DNA of 64,000 bases from the NCBI RefSeq assembly GCF_008329585.1, contig NZ_NPKP01000007.1:1-64000 (forward strand). Direction: 5' to 3'. Source of the stretch: Mycolicibacterium sp. P9-22 (lineage in GTDB: Bacteria > Actinomycetota > Actinomycetes > Mycobacteriales > Mycobacteriaceae). The translations under genes were made by a program, and so were the position numbers. The notes beneath the pieces were generated by a model. That model saw only the letters and a list, made by a program, of their open reading frames with translations, searched no databases and was not told the DNA's origin. Positions 17,349 through 25,054 of this stretch are shown piece by piece (within the stretch, counting starts at the first letter, position 1; each line of letters begins with the position of its first letter).

Positions 17349-18196
17349 ACGATGGGTTCATCCCCGAGCACCGTGGTGCGCAACATCTCTCGGGGTGAGT
17401 TCGGCTCGTACGGTGCGGCCCGGTGCAGCACACCCTGGTTGTCCCAGATCACCGTGTCCCCCACCGACCACTTGTGGCTGTACACCTTGTCGGGGGTTGT
17501 GGAGTGCTCCAGCAGCTCGGCGAGCAGCGCGCGGCCCTCGTCCAGCTCCATGCCCACGATGTAGTCCGCCGAGGCGCCGAGCACCAGCGACTTTCGGCCG
17601 TTGCGGTGTGTCCAGACCAACGGATTCTCGTGCGTGGGACGCGATTTCCAGCGCTCCAGCTGCTCGGGGGTGGGATCCGGGTAGACCCGGCGCTGCGAGG
17701 CCTCCAGCGAATGCACGACACGCAACGAGGCGTACCGCTCCTTCTCCCCGTCGCTGAGCGTCTCGTAGGCGGCATAGGAATTCGCGAACTCGGTTTCCCC
17801 GCCGCGGGCGGCGACCTGGATCGCCGACAGCACCGTGGCCTTCTGCGGGCATTCATCGGCCGTCGGCGTGCAACCGTCGATATGCCAGTCGAAGGTCGCC
17901 TTCAGATATTCGGCCGCCTTGTTCTTGGTCTTGTCCAACGTGATCGGGTAGATGCCCGACACCGGATGGTGGCCGTCGGCGGATCGGTCGATCTCCCCGA
18001 GCCGCTCGCAGAAGGCCACCTGCGCCTGCGGATCCTGGTCCAGGTGCAGGTTGTGGAACACCAGCACCCCGTTGTCCTCCAAGGCTTCCAGCACCGCCGA
18101 TGCCAGACCGTCATCGGTCGCCAACCGTTCCGGGTCGACACCGCTCACTTCGGCTCCCACCGAGGCGGTGAGCTTGTTGATGGTCAGTACGCTCAT
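17345..18196 (-). CDS. TauD/TfdA-family Fe(II)/2-oxoglutarate dioxygenase
   Basis: 283-residue non-heme iron oxygenase that would hydroxylate an organic substrate with 2-oxoglutarate and O2. The facial triad is visible: H105 and D107 in FDWHIDG and H258 in NQGVLHRAAPY. R273 in SPREMLRTTV is the expected 2-oxoglutarate-binding Arg. Start ATG 18196 follows GAGAGGA. Last gene of the minus-strand operon starting at 21613. The conserved GDTVIWDNQGVLHR places it clearly in the TauD family; the substrate is unknown. Confidence 0.92.
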   Translation of the reverse strand: MSVLTINKLTASVGAEVSGVDPERLATDDGLASAVLEALEDNGVLVFHNLHLDQDPQAQVAFCERLGEIDRSADGHHPVSGIYPITLDKTKNKAAEYLKATFDWHIDGCTPTADECPQKATVLSAIQVAARGGETEFANSYAAYETLSDGEKERYASLRVVHSLEASQRRVYPDPTPEQLERWKSRPTHENPLVWTHRNGRKSLVLGASADYIVGMELDEGRALLAELLEHSTTPDKVYSHKWSVGDTVIWDNQGVLHRAAPYEPNSPREMLRTTVLGDEPIV

Positions 18197-18208
18197 GTGC
18201 GTCCTCTC

Positions 18209-18544
18209 TCAGGGTGTGGGTTCGCCGGTGCGGATCATCACCGCGTCGGCGGCGTCCACGGGCGCGGGTTGGTGCATGATCTCGATCGACATGGCGACCA
18301 TCACCAACGAATAGATCAGGTGCAGCAGATTCAGAGCATCCTCGGGCAGGTCGTCGAGGGGGAACTTGTCGCAGTAGTCGATGGCCTCTTCCAGCCGCGG
18401 GAAGAAGGCGTCGTAGAACGCCTGCATCGTCGGCATGGAGCTCGCCAGCCGCTGCTCCCAGCGTTCCGTCTCGGTTGCCAGGCACCAGGTTTCGGTAAAG
18501 GGTTCCAGCTCCTCGAACGGGGGCGGTAGCTGTTTGGTTGCCAT
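18209..18544 (-). CDS. Small Rieske-associated protein, copy 1 (unrecognised family)
   Basis: 111 residues, mostly helical, no signal peptide. It lies 2 nt after the Rieske oxygenase stop, with GAAGG before ATG 18544. It is a paralogue of the protein at 23388, roughly half identical, sharing WCLATE, FYDA, EEAI-YCDKF-LDD-PED-LNL and YS-V-V. Both copies sit immediately downstream of a Rieske alpha subunit where a SnoaL-like beta subunit would normally be. It is too short (beta subunits are ~160-190 residues) and unlike SnoaL. A subunit, assembly factor or small electron-transfer adaptor is possible; function unknown. Confidence 0.85.
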   Translation of the reverse strand: MATKQLPPPFEELEPFTETWCLATETERWEQRLASSMPTMQAFYDAFFPRLEEAIDYCDKFPLDDLPEDALNLLHLIYSLVMVAMSIEIMHQPAPVDAADAVMIRTGEPTP

Positions 18545-18546
18545 CG

Positions 18547-19791
18547 TCAGACCTTCGCCGGTGCGGTCTCGCGCTGGTACTGCTCGACCCAGTCGACGGC
18601 CACCTTGTGCAGGTGGCGAACCAGAATCTCCTGATCATTGACCGGGAACTCGTCGATGACGTCGTACTCCAACGCCGCCTGCGTCCCGCCCAGCATGCCC
18701 GCATCCTGCAGCGCGAACTCCTTGAGGACCACCGCGGCGACTTCGTGCTCGATGCGTTCCCGCACGGACCGCGCAGGGTGGAAGTAGGTGAAGGCCTCGA
18801 AGCGGTGCGTGTTGTGCGAGGTCGGCCAGTACCGGTAGAGCAGGTACCAGCCGCCGGAGATCAGGATCTCCAGGTTGGGGAAGATCTGGAAGTTGCTGAT
18901 GCCCCACGGTTGGATGCCACCGGGATTTAGGCCGGCGGGCAACTCGCCGATATCCGGTGTCCGCCAGGGCCCGACCAATCCACTCTGGGTGGCCCGCTCG
19001 ATCGGGTACATGTACTCGTCGGCGAGTAGCCAGCGCCGCGTGCCGGCCGTGGAGACCAGCCGGTGCGGACCGTCGAGCTGGAAGTGCCCGCAGGTGAAGC
19101 CGGCACTGGGATTGCGCACCTCGGCGGGAACCTGCTGGGTGTGCAGCGACGGCACATGGTAGTACTCCTGGAAGGCGTCGGCGAAGATCTTCCAGTTGCT
19201 GTTGTTGTGGGCGACCCATTCGTAGGTCTCGGTCAGCTTGCCGAAGGGGTAGTCGTCCAGGCCGGTGACCATGGGGCCCAGGAACTCCCGCAGGCTCTGC
19301 CGGGGCTCGACATCAAGATTGACGAAGATGAATCCGGCCCACACAGCGCAGTGCACCTCGAGCAGTCCGTAGTCTGCGGTATTGAAGTCGAGGAATGCCT
19401 CGGGGTTGGGTACATGCACCAAGGTGCCGTCCAGGGAGTAGCGCCATCCGCACTGCGCACAGCTCAATTCCAAGCTCTGCCCGTGCTTTTCACCGACCAG
19501 TCGGTTGCCCCGGTGCCGGCACACATTGTGGAAGGCCCGCACAGTGTCATCGTCGCCGCGCACCAGGATCAGCGAGGCGTTGACGACCTCGATCTCCTTG
19601 GCGAGGTAACTGCCCACCCGCGGCAGCTCTTCGACGCGGGCCAGGTTTAGCCAGGCCCGTTTGAAGACGGCTTCCTTCTCCAGCTCGTAGAACTCCGGTG
19701 ACGTGGAGTCCCGAAACGATATCGGTCCGGTCCCGAGTTCCGGGTAGTGCTCAGTCCAGGACCCCTCAACAGGTTTCGGCCATTGCGTCAT
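18547..19791 (-). CDS. Rieske-type oxygenase alpha subunit with H-to-C substitution
   Basis: 414-residue aromatic-ring-hydroxylating-type oxygenase. The Rieske domain reads C91-R-H93, then C111-A-Q-C114-G-W: the second histidine ligand of the normal CxH/CxxH motif is cysteine (TGC). The catalytic domain keeps the mononuclear iron motif E209-x2-H212-x4-H217 (DAFQEYYHVPSLH), and later FALQDAGM may supply the third carboxylate. The start ATG 19791 follows a strong GAGGAGGAGG. It is co-transcribed with a reductase, an SDR, a small partner protein and a TauD enzyme. It is closely related to the canonical copy at 23686. The altered cluster may change redox potential or be non-functional. Confidence 0.9.
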   Translation of the reverse strand: MTQWPKPVEGSWTEHYPELGTGPISFRDSTSPEFYELEKEAVFKRAWLNLARVEELPRVGSYLAKEIEVVNASLILVRGDDDTVRAFHNVCRHRGNRLVGEKHGQSLELSCAQCGWRYSLDGTLVHVPNPEAFLDFNTADYGLLEVHCAVWAGFIFVNLDVEPRQSLREFLGPMVTGLDDYPFGKLTETYEWVAHNNSNWKIFADAFQEYYHVPSLHTQQVPAEVRNPSAGFTCGHFQLDGPHRLVSTAGTRRWLLADEYMYPIERATQSGLVGPWRTPDIGELPAGLNPGGIQPWGISNFQIFPNLEILISGGWYLLYRYWPTSHNTHRFEAFTYFHPARSVRERIEHEVAAVVLKEFALQDAGMLGGTQAALEYDVIDEFPVNDQEILVRHLHKVAVDWVEQYQRETAPAKV

Positions 19792-19807
19792 GGGAACCTC
19801 CTCCTCA

Positions 19808-20551
19808 TCACATCACTGCTCCGCCGTTGACTCCGAGCGTCTGGCCGGTGATGAACTTGGCCTCCTCGGAGCACAGGAAGGCCACCGCCGTGGCGATATC
19901 GTCGCCGGTGCCGAGGTGCCCGACCGGGATGTTCGCGGCAATCTCCTCGTTACTCTTGAGGAAACCGGCGGCCTGTCCCGCGTGCTGCATCGGGGTTTCG
20001 ATGCCCGAGGGCGGAATGTTGTTGACCGTGATCCCGCGATTGGCGTACTCACGTGCCAGCGACTTGGTCAGCGTCAGCAGCGCCCCCTTCGAGGCGGCAT
20101 AGTGGGCGGCGAATGGCGAACCCCGTTGCGCGCTCGACGATGAGATCATCACGATGCGGCCCCAGCCACTGGCCACCATGTCCGGCAACGCGGCCTGGCA
20201 ACAGTGGAAGGTGCCGGTGAGGTTCACCTCGATGATCCGTGTCCACGACTCGGCGGTGATCTCCTCGAACGGTGCGAAGCCGAACAGCCCCGCGCTGGTG
20301 ACCAGGATCTCGATCGGGCCCAGTTCGCTGCGGACCTTGGCGTAGGCGTCGTCGACGGCGGCCCGGTCGGAGACGTCACCGGCCACAGCCACCGCGGTGA
20401 TGCCCTCGGCGCGCAGCTCTTCGGTGACACGTTGGGCCGCTTGCGCATTCACATCGAAGACGGCGACCTTGTGGCCGCGCCTGCCCAGCTCATGACAGGT
20501 GGCCTCACCCATTCCGGATGCTCCGCCGGTCACCACTGCAACGCGACTCAT
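19808..20551 (-). CDS. SDR family oxidoreductase (FabG-like)
   Basis: 247-residue classical SDR. TGGASGMGEATCHEL is the nucleotide-binding motif and FDVNAQ follows beta-2. The usual NNAG is VTSAG here, a mild deviation. Catalytic Ser is in MISSSSAQRG, with YAASK Tyr/Lys, and the C-terminal LGVNGGAVM is typical of FabG-like enzymes. ATG 20551 follows AGGAGG. It lies between the ferredoxin reductase and the Rieske gene and probably oxidises a diol or alcohol produced by the oxygenase. Confidence 0.9.
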   Translation of the reverse strand: MSRVAVVTGGASGMGEATCHELGRRGHKVAVFDVNAQAAQRVTEELRAEGITAVAVAGDVSDRAAVDDAYAKVRSELGPIEILVTSAGLFGFAPFEEITAESWTRIIEVNLTGTFHCCQAALPDMVASGWGRIVMISSSSAQRGSPFAAHYAASKGALLTLTKSLAREYANRGITVNNIPPSGIETPMQHAGQAAGFLKSNEEIAANIPVGHLGTGDDIATAVAFLCSEEAKFITGQTLGVNGGAVM

Positions 20552-20566
20552 CGCATCCTCCTGTTG

Positions 20567-21613
20567 TCACTCATATACGAACCGGATCGTGCGACTGGTC
20601 GGAATGGCCTGGCAGGTGACCACCAGACCCTCGGCGACTTCGTCCTCGTCGAGAGCATCGTTGTTCAGCAGCCGGGCTTCGCCCTCGGTCACCTGCGCGA
20701 TACACGTTCCACACGAACCGGTTTCGCAGGATGAGGGGGCCCTGAGCCCGGCCATCCTGGCCATCTGCAGCAGGGTGTGCCCCGGCCGGTAGTCCACGGT
20801 GACCGTTTCCCGGTCCAGTTCGATCGTCACGGTCTCGGTCACCTGGGCCCCGGGTGACGCGGTCGGGACCGGCGCCACGGTGAAGCGTTCCAGATGCACC
20901 CGCTCCGCCGGGACTCCGGCGTCCAGCAGTGCCCGCTCGACGGTGTCCATGAACGGGCCCGGCCCACAGACGAAACAGTCCGCATCGGTGCCTGTGTCGG
21001 CGACGAACGCGGCAATCTTCTCCGCGGTCACCACCCCCTGTTCGACGTCGAGGTGGTGCTGGAGCGCGAAGCGGTCACCGTGTTCGTCGGCGAGGCAGTC
21101 GAGGGCCTCCCGGAAGATGACCGAGGACACCTCACGATTGGCGTACAACAACCGCGCCCGGCCGGCGGAGTGCGCCAGTTCGGTCTGGATCAGCGAGAAC
21201 ACCGGCGTGATACCGCTGCCACCGGCAAACGCCACCAGCTCACGACCGCTATCGGAGCGGACGAAGCGACCCTCGGGTGCTGCGACGCTGATCCGGTCTC
21301 CCGGTGCGGCATTGTCGTTGAGCCAGTTGGACACCACACCGTCGCGGTCACGCTTGACCGTGACCCGCAGATCAGGGTGCTTCGCCGGCGAGGACGACAT
21401 GGAATAGCAGCGGCGGTACTCCTGTCCGCCCACCTCGACGCGAAGCGCCAGGTACTGGCCGGCCCGGTAGGAGAAGTGCTCGGCCAGCTGTGGCGGAACA
21501 TCGAAGACGATCGAGATCGCGTCGTCGGTCTCGCGCACCACATCCTTGATGCGCAGCGAGGTGAAGCCGTCCGCATCAGCGGTTTCGGCGGCAGCTTCGC
21601 TCGGGGAGGTCAT
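20567..21613 (-). CDS. Ferredoxin reductase-type oxygenase reductase (FNR + 2Fe-2S, KshB/PaaE-like)
   Basis: 348-residue electron-transfer component. Domain order is FAD (RRCYSMSSSP), NAD(P) (FAGGSGITPVFSLI, CFVCGPGPFMD), then a C-terminal plant-type 2Fe-2S ferredoxin (SSCETGSCGTCIAQ, with a last Cys near VVTCQAIP). This is the KshB/HmpB/PaaE arrangement that feeds electrons from NAD(P)H to Rieske oxygenases. ATG 21613 is preferred over upstream GTGs because it lies 7 nt from the -10 box TAACCT, suggesting a leaderless mRNA. It heads the operon and may serve both Rieske oxygenases, since the second operon lacks a reductase. Confidence 0.93.
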   Translation of the reverse strand: MTSPSEAAAETADADGFTSLRIKDVVRETDDAISIVFDVPPQLAEHFSYRAGQYLALRVEVGGQEYRRCYSMSSSPAKHPDLRVTVKRDRDGVVSNWLNDNAAPGDRISVAAPEGRFVRSDSGRELVAFAGGSGITPVFSLIQTELAHSAGRARLLYANREVSSVIFREALDCLADEHGDRFALQHHLDVEQGVVTAEKIAAFVADTGTDADCFVCGPGPFMDTVERALLDAGVPAERVHLERFTVAPVPTASPGAQVTETVTIELDRETVTVDYRPGHTLLQMARMAGLRAPSSCETGSCGTCIAQVTEGEARLLNNDALDEDEVAEGLVVTCQAIPTSRTIRFVYE

Positions 21614-21620
21614 CACCACA

Positions 21621-21660
21621 AGGTTATCAAGTACTTGTCATAGATCTCAAGTACTAGATA
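21621..21660 (-). promoter_or_regulatory. Reductase operon promoter with two copies (B1, B2) of the shared operator
   Basis: Two quasi-palindromes with start points 20 bp apart: TATCAAGTACTTGTCA (21625-21640) and TCTCAAGTACTAGATA (21645-21660). On the minus strand a -35-like TTGAGA (21645-21650) and a -10-like TAACCT (21621-21626) flank an 18-bp spacer, so B2 covers the -35 and B1 the spacer and -10 edge. Spacing of two helical turns fits two dimers on one DNA face. The MarR gene ends immediately beside it. Confidence 0.75.
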
Positions 21661-21661
21661 A

Positions 21662-22132
21662 CTACGGGTCGACGTGGTCCGCGTACAGCGTGTGCCCGGT
21701 GCCCTGCTCCACGACTCTTCCGAGCAGCGTGCGCAGCTGCGCCTGTTCGTCGCGGGTGAGCACGCCGAACACCTTGTCGTGCGCCTCGACGGCATCGCTG
21801 ATCACCGCGGCGGCGACGGCGCGCCCCTCTTCGGTCAGGAAGGCCTGCAGGATCCGGCCGTGCTGGGGGTCCTGCTTGCGCTCCACCAGGCCGCGCTTCT
21901 CCAGGGCCGTGAGCGCCAGTTGTACGCCCTGCGGGCTGATAAGCAGCCGGCGCGCGAGTTCGGCGCCGGACAGGCCGGGCTGGTTGGCCAGCTGGCGCAG
22001 CACACCGATCTGCGCGGTGCTCACGCCGTGCGGTTTCACCGCGTCGTTCACGGAGGTCAGGGAGAAGTAGAAGGCCTGTTTGAGCAGCCAGAGGATGTTG
22101 TCGGTGAGTTCAATGCTCAAATCGTCGCCCAT
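21662..22132 (-). CDS. MarR-family transcriptional regulator
   Basis: 156-residue winged-helix regulator starting MGDDLSIELTDNILWLL at ATG 22132. The wHTH shows LSGAELARRLLISPQGVQLAL and the wing RKQDPQHGRILQAFLTEEG. A long overlapping frame extends upstream, but it is antisense-like within the amidohydrolase gene. It is last in the operon Rieske - small protein - amidohydrolase - MarR, 17 nt after the amidohydrolase. The CAAGTASTTG palindromes next to it and at two other catabolic promoters make it the likely regulator of all three operons, responding to a pathway compound (inference). Confidence 0.9.
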   Translation of the reverse strand: MGDDLSIELTDNILWLLKQAFYFSLTSVNDAVKPHGVSTAQIGVLRQLANQPGLSGAELARRLLISPQGVQLALTALEKRGLVERKQDPQHGRILQAFLTEEGRAVAAAVISDAVEAHDKVFGVLTRDEQAQLRTLLGRVVEQGTGHTLYADHVDP

Positions 22133-22149
22133 CCTCAACCGCCCATCTG

Positions 22150-23391
22150 CTAGCCCCGGAACACCACACCGTCCTTCATGACGAACCGGACGTCCAGTGT
22201 GGCTGCGATATCCCGGGACACATCGCCCGGTACGGCGATGATATCGGCCAGGTAGCCCGCAGCGAGCCGTCCCAGTTCGTGCTCGGCATCGATGAGTTCG
22301 GCGCCGACCACGGTGGCCGCCCGGATGGCCTGCATCGGGGTCATCCCGCGCTGCACCAGAGCGCCGAGCTCCTTGGCGTTCTGGCCGTGCGGGATCGCCG
22401 GTGCGTCGGTGCCGCAGGCGATCCGCACACCGGCGGAGATGGCCTTGGGCAGCATCGCTTTCGCGCGGGGAAACACCTCGAGGGCCTTCTTGCGGAGTTC
22501 CGGCGCGATCCGGTCGATCGCCATCGCATCGGTGAGATAGGTCGTCGACACCAGGAAGGTGCCGTGGTCCACCATCATCTGGATGGTGTCGTCGCTGGCG
22601 AGGAACCCGTGCTCGATACAGTCGATACCGGCTCGGATACAGGCCCGGATGGCGCTGTCCCCCACCGCGTGCGCGGCCACCTTGACCCCGGCACGGTGCG
22701 CCTCGTCCGCGATAGCCTCGAACTCTGCGTCCGAATACTGTTGCGCCCCAGGAGCTGTACTGTGCGACATCACCCCACCGGAGGCGGACACCTTGATCAG
22801 TTTGGCGCCGTGACGGATCTGGTAGCGCACACACGCGATGACATCGGGAACACCGTTGGCGATGCCCTCGGCCACCGACAGCGGCATCACGCCGGGCGCC
22901 AGCCGCTGGAACACCGTCGGGTCGAGGTGGCCACCGTAGGGGGTGACCGCGTGGCCGGCCGGCCAGATGCGCGGCCCGGGGTGCCAGCCCTGCTCGATGG
23001 CACGTTGCAGTGCGACATCGAGCAGGTAGCCCCCGGTCTTGACCATCAGGCCCAGGTTGCGGACGGTCGTGAAACCGGCGTCCAGGGTGGTGCGGGCGTT
23101 GACCGCCCCGCGCAGCGTGCGATACGCCGGATCATCCTGCACGCCGTGCATCGGCGTCGGCAGCCCCTCCGGACTGCCCGGCCCACCGATGAGCAGGTTC
23201 AGTTCCATGTCCATCAGGCCCGGCAACAACGTCACGTCGCCCAGATCGATCTCGGTAGCCGAATCCGGCGTTGGCTCAGGGGGATTGACGGCGGTGATGC
23301 GGTTGCCCTCGATCACCACCACGGCGGGCGTGCGGATCTCGCCGGCGACGACATCGGCCCAGCGAGCCGCCCGCAGAACAGTTACGGTCAC
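22150..23391 (-). CDS. Amidohydrolase-superfamily protein lacking the HxH motif
   Basis: 413-residue TIM-barrel amidohydrolase (imidazolonepropionase/prolidase-like). GTG 23391 overlaps the small-protein stop by 4 nt. After beta-1 the expected DxHxH reads LLPGLMDMELNLLIGG, i.e. E63-L64-N65 in place of His-x-His. The remaining ligands are present: the lysine of GAKLIKVSASGG (carbamylated in relatives), H241 (VAAHAVG), H261 (CIEHGF) and D329 (CGTDAP). It may therefore bind a single metal or use Glu/Asn as ligands. It would hydrolyse an amide, imide, lactam or ester in the Rieske pathway; the substrate is unknown. Confidence 0.88.
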   Translation of the reverse strand: MTVTVLRAARWADVVAGEIRTPAVVVIEGNRITAVNPPEPTPDSATEIDLGDVTLLPGLMDMELNLLIGGPGSPEGLPTPMHGVQDDPAYRTLRGAVNARTTLDAGFTTVRNLGLMVKTGGYLLDVALQRAIEQGWHPGPRIWPAGHAVTPYGGHLDPTVFQRLAPGVMPLSVAEGIANGVPDVIACVRYQIRHGAKLIKVSASGGVMSHSTAPGAQQYSDAEFEAIADEAHRAGVKVAAHAVGDSAIRACIRAGIDCIEHGFLASDDTIQMMVDHGTFLVSTTYLTDAMAIDRIAPELRKKALEVFPRAKAMLPKAISAGVRIACGTDAPAIPHGQNAKELGALVQRGMTPMQAIRAATVVGAELIDAEHELGRLAAGYLADIIAVPGDVSRDIAATLDVRFVMKDGVVFRG

Positions 23392-23708
23392 GGAACCGGC
23401 TCGTATACGCAGTCCAGCCGGGTGGCGCCGGAATCCGGCACCCGGGGCTGCTTCCAGCACTCCACCGAGAACGACACCGTCACCATCGAATACAGCAGGC
23501 GCATCAGGTTGAGCACATCCTCGGGCATATCGTCGAGGCTGAATTTGTCGCAGTAGGTAATGGCCTCTTCGGCGCGCGCGGTGATGGCGTCGTAGAAGGG
23601 CTGTATCTCGACCATGGTGCTGCCCAGCCGCTTGCTGTAGCGCTGCGCCTCGGTGGCCAGGCACCAGTCCGAGAACTGTTCCAGGTCAGCGAATTCCACT
23701 GGTAGCAC
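23388..23708 (-). CDS. Small Rieske-associated protein, copy 2 (unrecognised family)
   Basis: About 106 residues from GTG 23708, chosen because GGGAG lies 10 nt upstream; GTG 23717 would add VSN. The gene overlaps the 3' end of the Rieske gene by about 23 nt and the amidohydrolase start by 4 nt. It shares WCLATEAQR, FYDA, EEAITYCDKFSLDDMPED and LLYSMV with the copy at 18209. Two conserved Cys residues (WCLATE, YCDKF) are the only obvious metal- or redox-capable residues. No known domain is recognised. Its repeated position after a Rieske gene indicates a dedicated partner. Confidence 0.85.
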   Translation of the reverse strand: MLPVEFADLEQFSDWCLATEAQRYSKRLGSTMVEIQPFYDAITARAEEAITYCDKFSLDDMPEDVLNLMRLLYSMVTVSFSVECWKQPRVPDSGATRLDCVYEPVP

Positions 23709-24969
23709 GTTGCTCACTCTCCCGCTGGTAGGCGTCGATCCACGATGCGGTCTCCTTGTGCAGGTGCCGCAGCAGTATCTCCTGATCGCAGTACAGGAAC
23801 TCCTCCACTGCACGGGATTCGATACTGGTCTGGGTTGCCTCCAGGGTGTTGGCATCCTGCAGCCCGTATTCCTTGAACGTCGCCGCCGCCAGTTCCTGGC
23901 CCAGACGTTCCCGCGGCGTGCGTGGCTGCGGGAAGTACAGCGTGCACTCGAAGGTGTGGGTGTTGTACGACGTCGGCCAGTAGTGATAGGTCAGGTACCA
24001 GCCCTGCCCCCAGAACAGGATGACGAAGTTGGGGAACAACTGGAACGAATCCAGGCCCCACGGTTCGCATTTCGCGGGATTGAGGCCCACCGGCATCGCA
24101 CCGAGATCGGGAGCGTCCCACGGCCCGAACAAACCGCTCTTGCAGATGTCCTCGATCGGCTTGCGCAATTCGTCGGCCATCTCCCAGGGCCGCACACCGG
24201 AGGTGCTCACCAGACGGTGCGGACCATCGATGCGGTAGTGCGGCGCCTCGAACCCGGCTTGTGCGGCGGCCTTGGAGTACGCGGTGGGCGTCTGGTTCGC
24301 GTGCAGCACTGGTGCGTGATAGAACTCCTGGAAGGCGTCCATGTAGAGCTTCCAGTTGGCCTTCACCTCGGAGCGATAGGTGAACCGCGAGGTCATCTTG
24401 TCGAACGGGTAACCGGCCAGATCGGTGATCATCGGGCCGAGGAAGTCGATCAGCGTCTGCTCCGGTTCGGCGGCGAAGTTGACGAAGATGAAGCCTTCCC
24501 ACACCTCGCAGTGCACCGGCACGAGGCCGTAGCGCTCCTTGTCCAGGTCGAAGAACTCCTCCTCCTGCTGGACGTAGGTCAGTTTGCCTTCCAGGTCATA
24601 CCGCCAGGCGTGGTACTTGCAGATGAATTGGCGACACGTCCCACTGGTTTCCTCCAACGGCTTGTCGTTCCAGACGAGCTTGTTCCCGCGATGCCTGCAG
24701 ACGTTGTGGTAGGCCTTCACCTCACCTTTGGTGGTGCGGCACACGATGATCGAGGTGTTGGCGGCCTTCATCTCCTTGGTGAAATAGCTGCCCTTGCGCG
24801 GCAGCAGCTCCACCCGTCCCACGTTCAGCCACGCCCGTTTGAAGATCGCCTGGCGTTCCAGCTCGTAGATCTCCGGGTTGATCGAATCCTCATAGGAGAC
24901 CGGGCCGGTGCCCAGCTCCGGGTAGTGCTCGGTCCAGCTGCCCTCTGCCGGTTTCGGGAAACGCGCCAT
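23686..24969 (-). CDS. Rieske-type oxygenase alpha subunit (canonical ligands)
   Basis: 427-residue Rieske oxygenase. C91-R-H93 and C117-K-Y-H120 form an intact CxH/CxxH cluster site; the loop between them is longer than in the paralogue (23 versus 17 residues). The mononuclear iron site is E215-x2-H218-x4-H223 (DAFQEFYHAPVLH), with QDANTLEATQ later. ATG 24969 lies about 6 nt after a -10-like TACCGT, suggesting leaderless translation. It heads the operon with a small partner, amidohydrolase and MarR. No reductase is in this operon, so electrons probably come from the reductase at 20567. Confidence 0.93.
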   Translation of the reverse strand: MARFPKPAEGSWTEHYPELGTGPVSYEDSINPEIYELERQAIFKRAWLNVGRVELLPRKGSYFTKEMKAANTSIIVCRTTKGEVKAYHNVCRHRGNKLVWNDKPLEETSGTCRQFICKYHAWRYDLEGKLTYVQQEEEFFDLDKERYGLVPVHCEVWEGFIFVNFAAEPEQTLIDFLGPMITDLAGYPFDKMTSRFTYRSEVKANWKLYMDAFQEFYHAPVLHANQTPTAYSKAAAQAGFEAPHYRIDGPHRLVSTSGVRPWEMADELRKPIEDICKSGLFGPWDAPDLGAMPVGLNPAKCEPWGLDSFQLFPNFVILFWGQGWYLTYHYWPTSYNTHTFECTLYFPQPRTPRERLGQELAAATFKEYGLQDANTLEATQTSIESRAVEEFLYCDQEILLRHLHKETASWIDAYQRESEQRATSGIR

Positions 24970-24975
24970 GCCATG

Positions 24976-25014
24976 ACGGTATCGCCGTACCCGGTGAATG
25001 ACAAGTAGTTGATA
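24976..25014 (-). promoter_or_regulatory. Rieske-2 operon promoter with copy C of the shared operator
   Basis: TGACAAGTAGTTGATA lies at 24999-25014. On the minus strand its end supplies a -35-like TTGTCA (24999-25004), spaced 17 bp from TACCGT (24976-24981). Six nucleotides separate the -10 from ATG 24969, predicting a leaderless mRNA. A regulator bound here would occlude the -35 region. The divergent helicase gene begins at 25055. Confidence 0.75.
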
Positions 25015-25054
25015 TTGCCCGCCGTGGCGTGCTCACCCGGCGTCGGGCAGGCTG

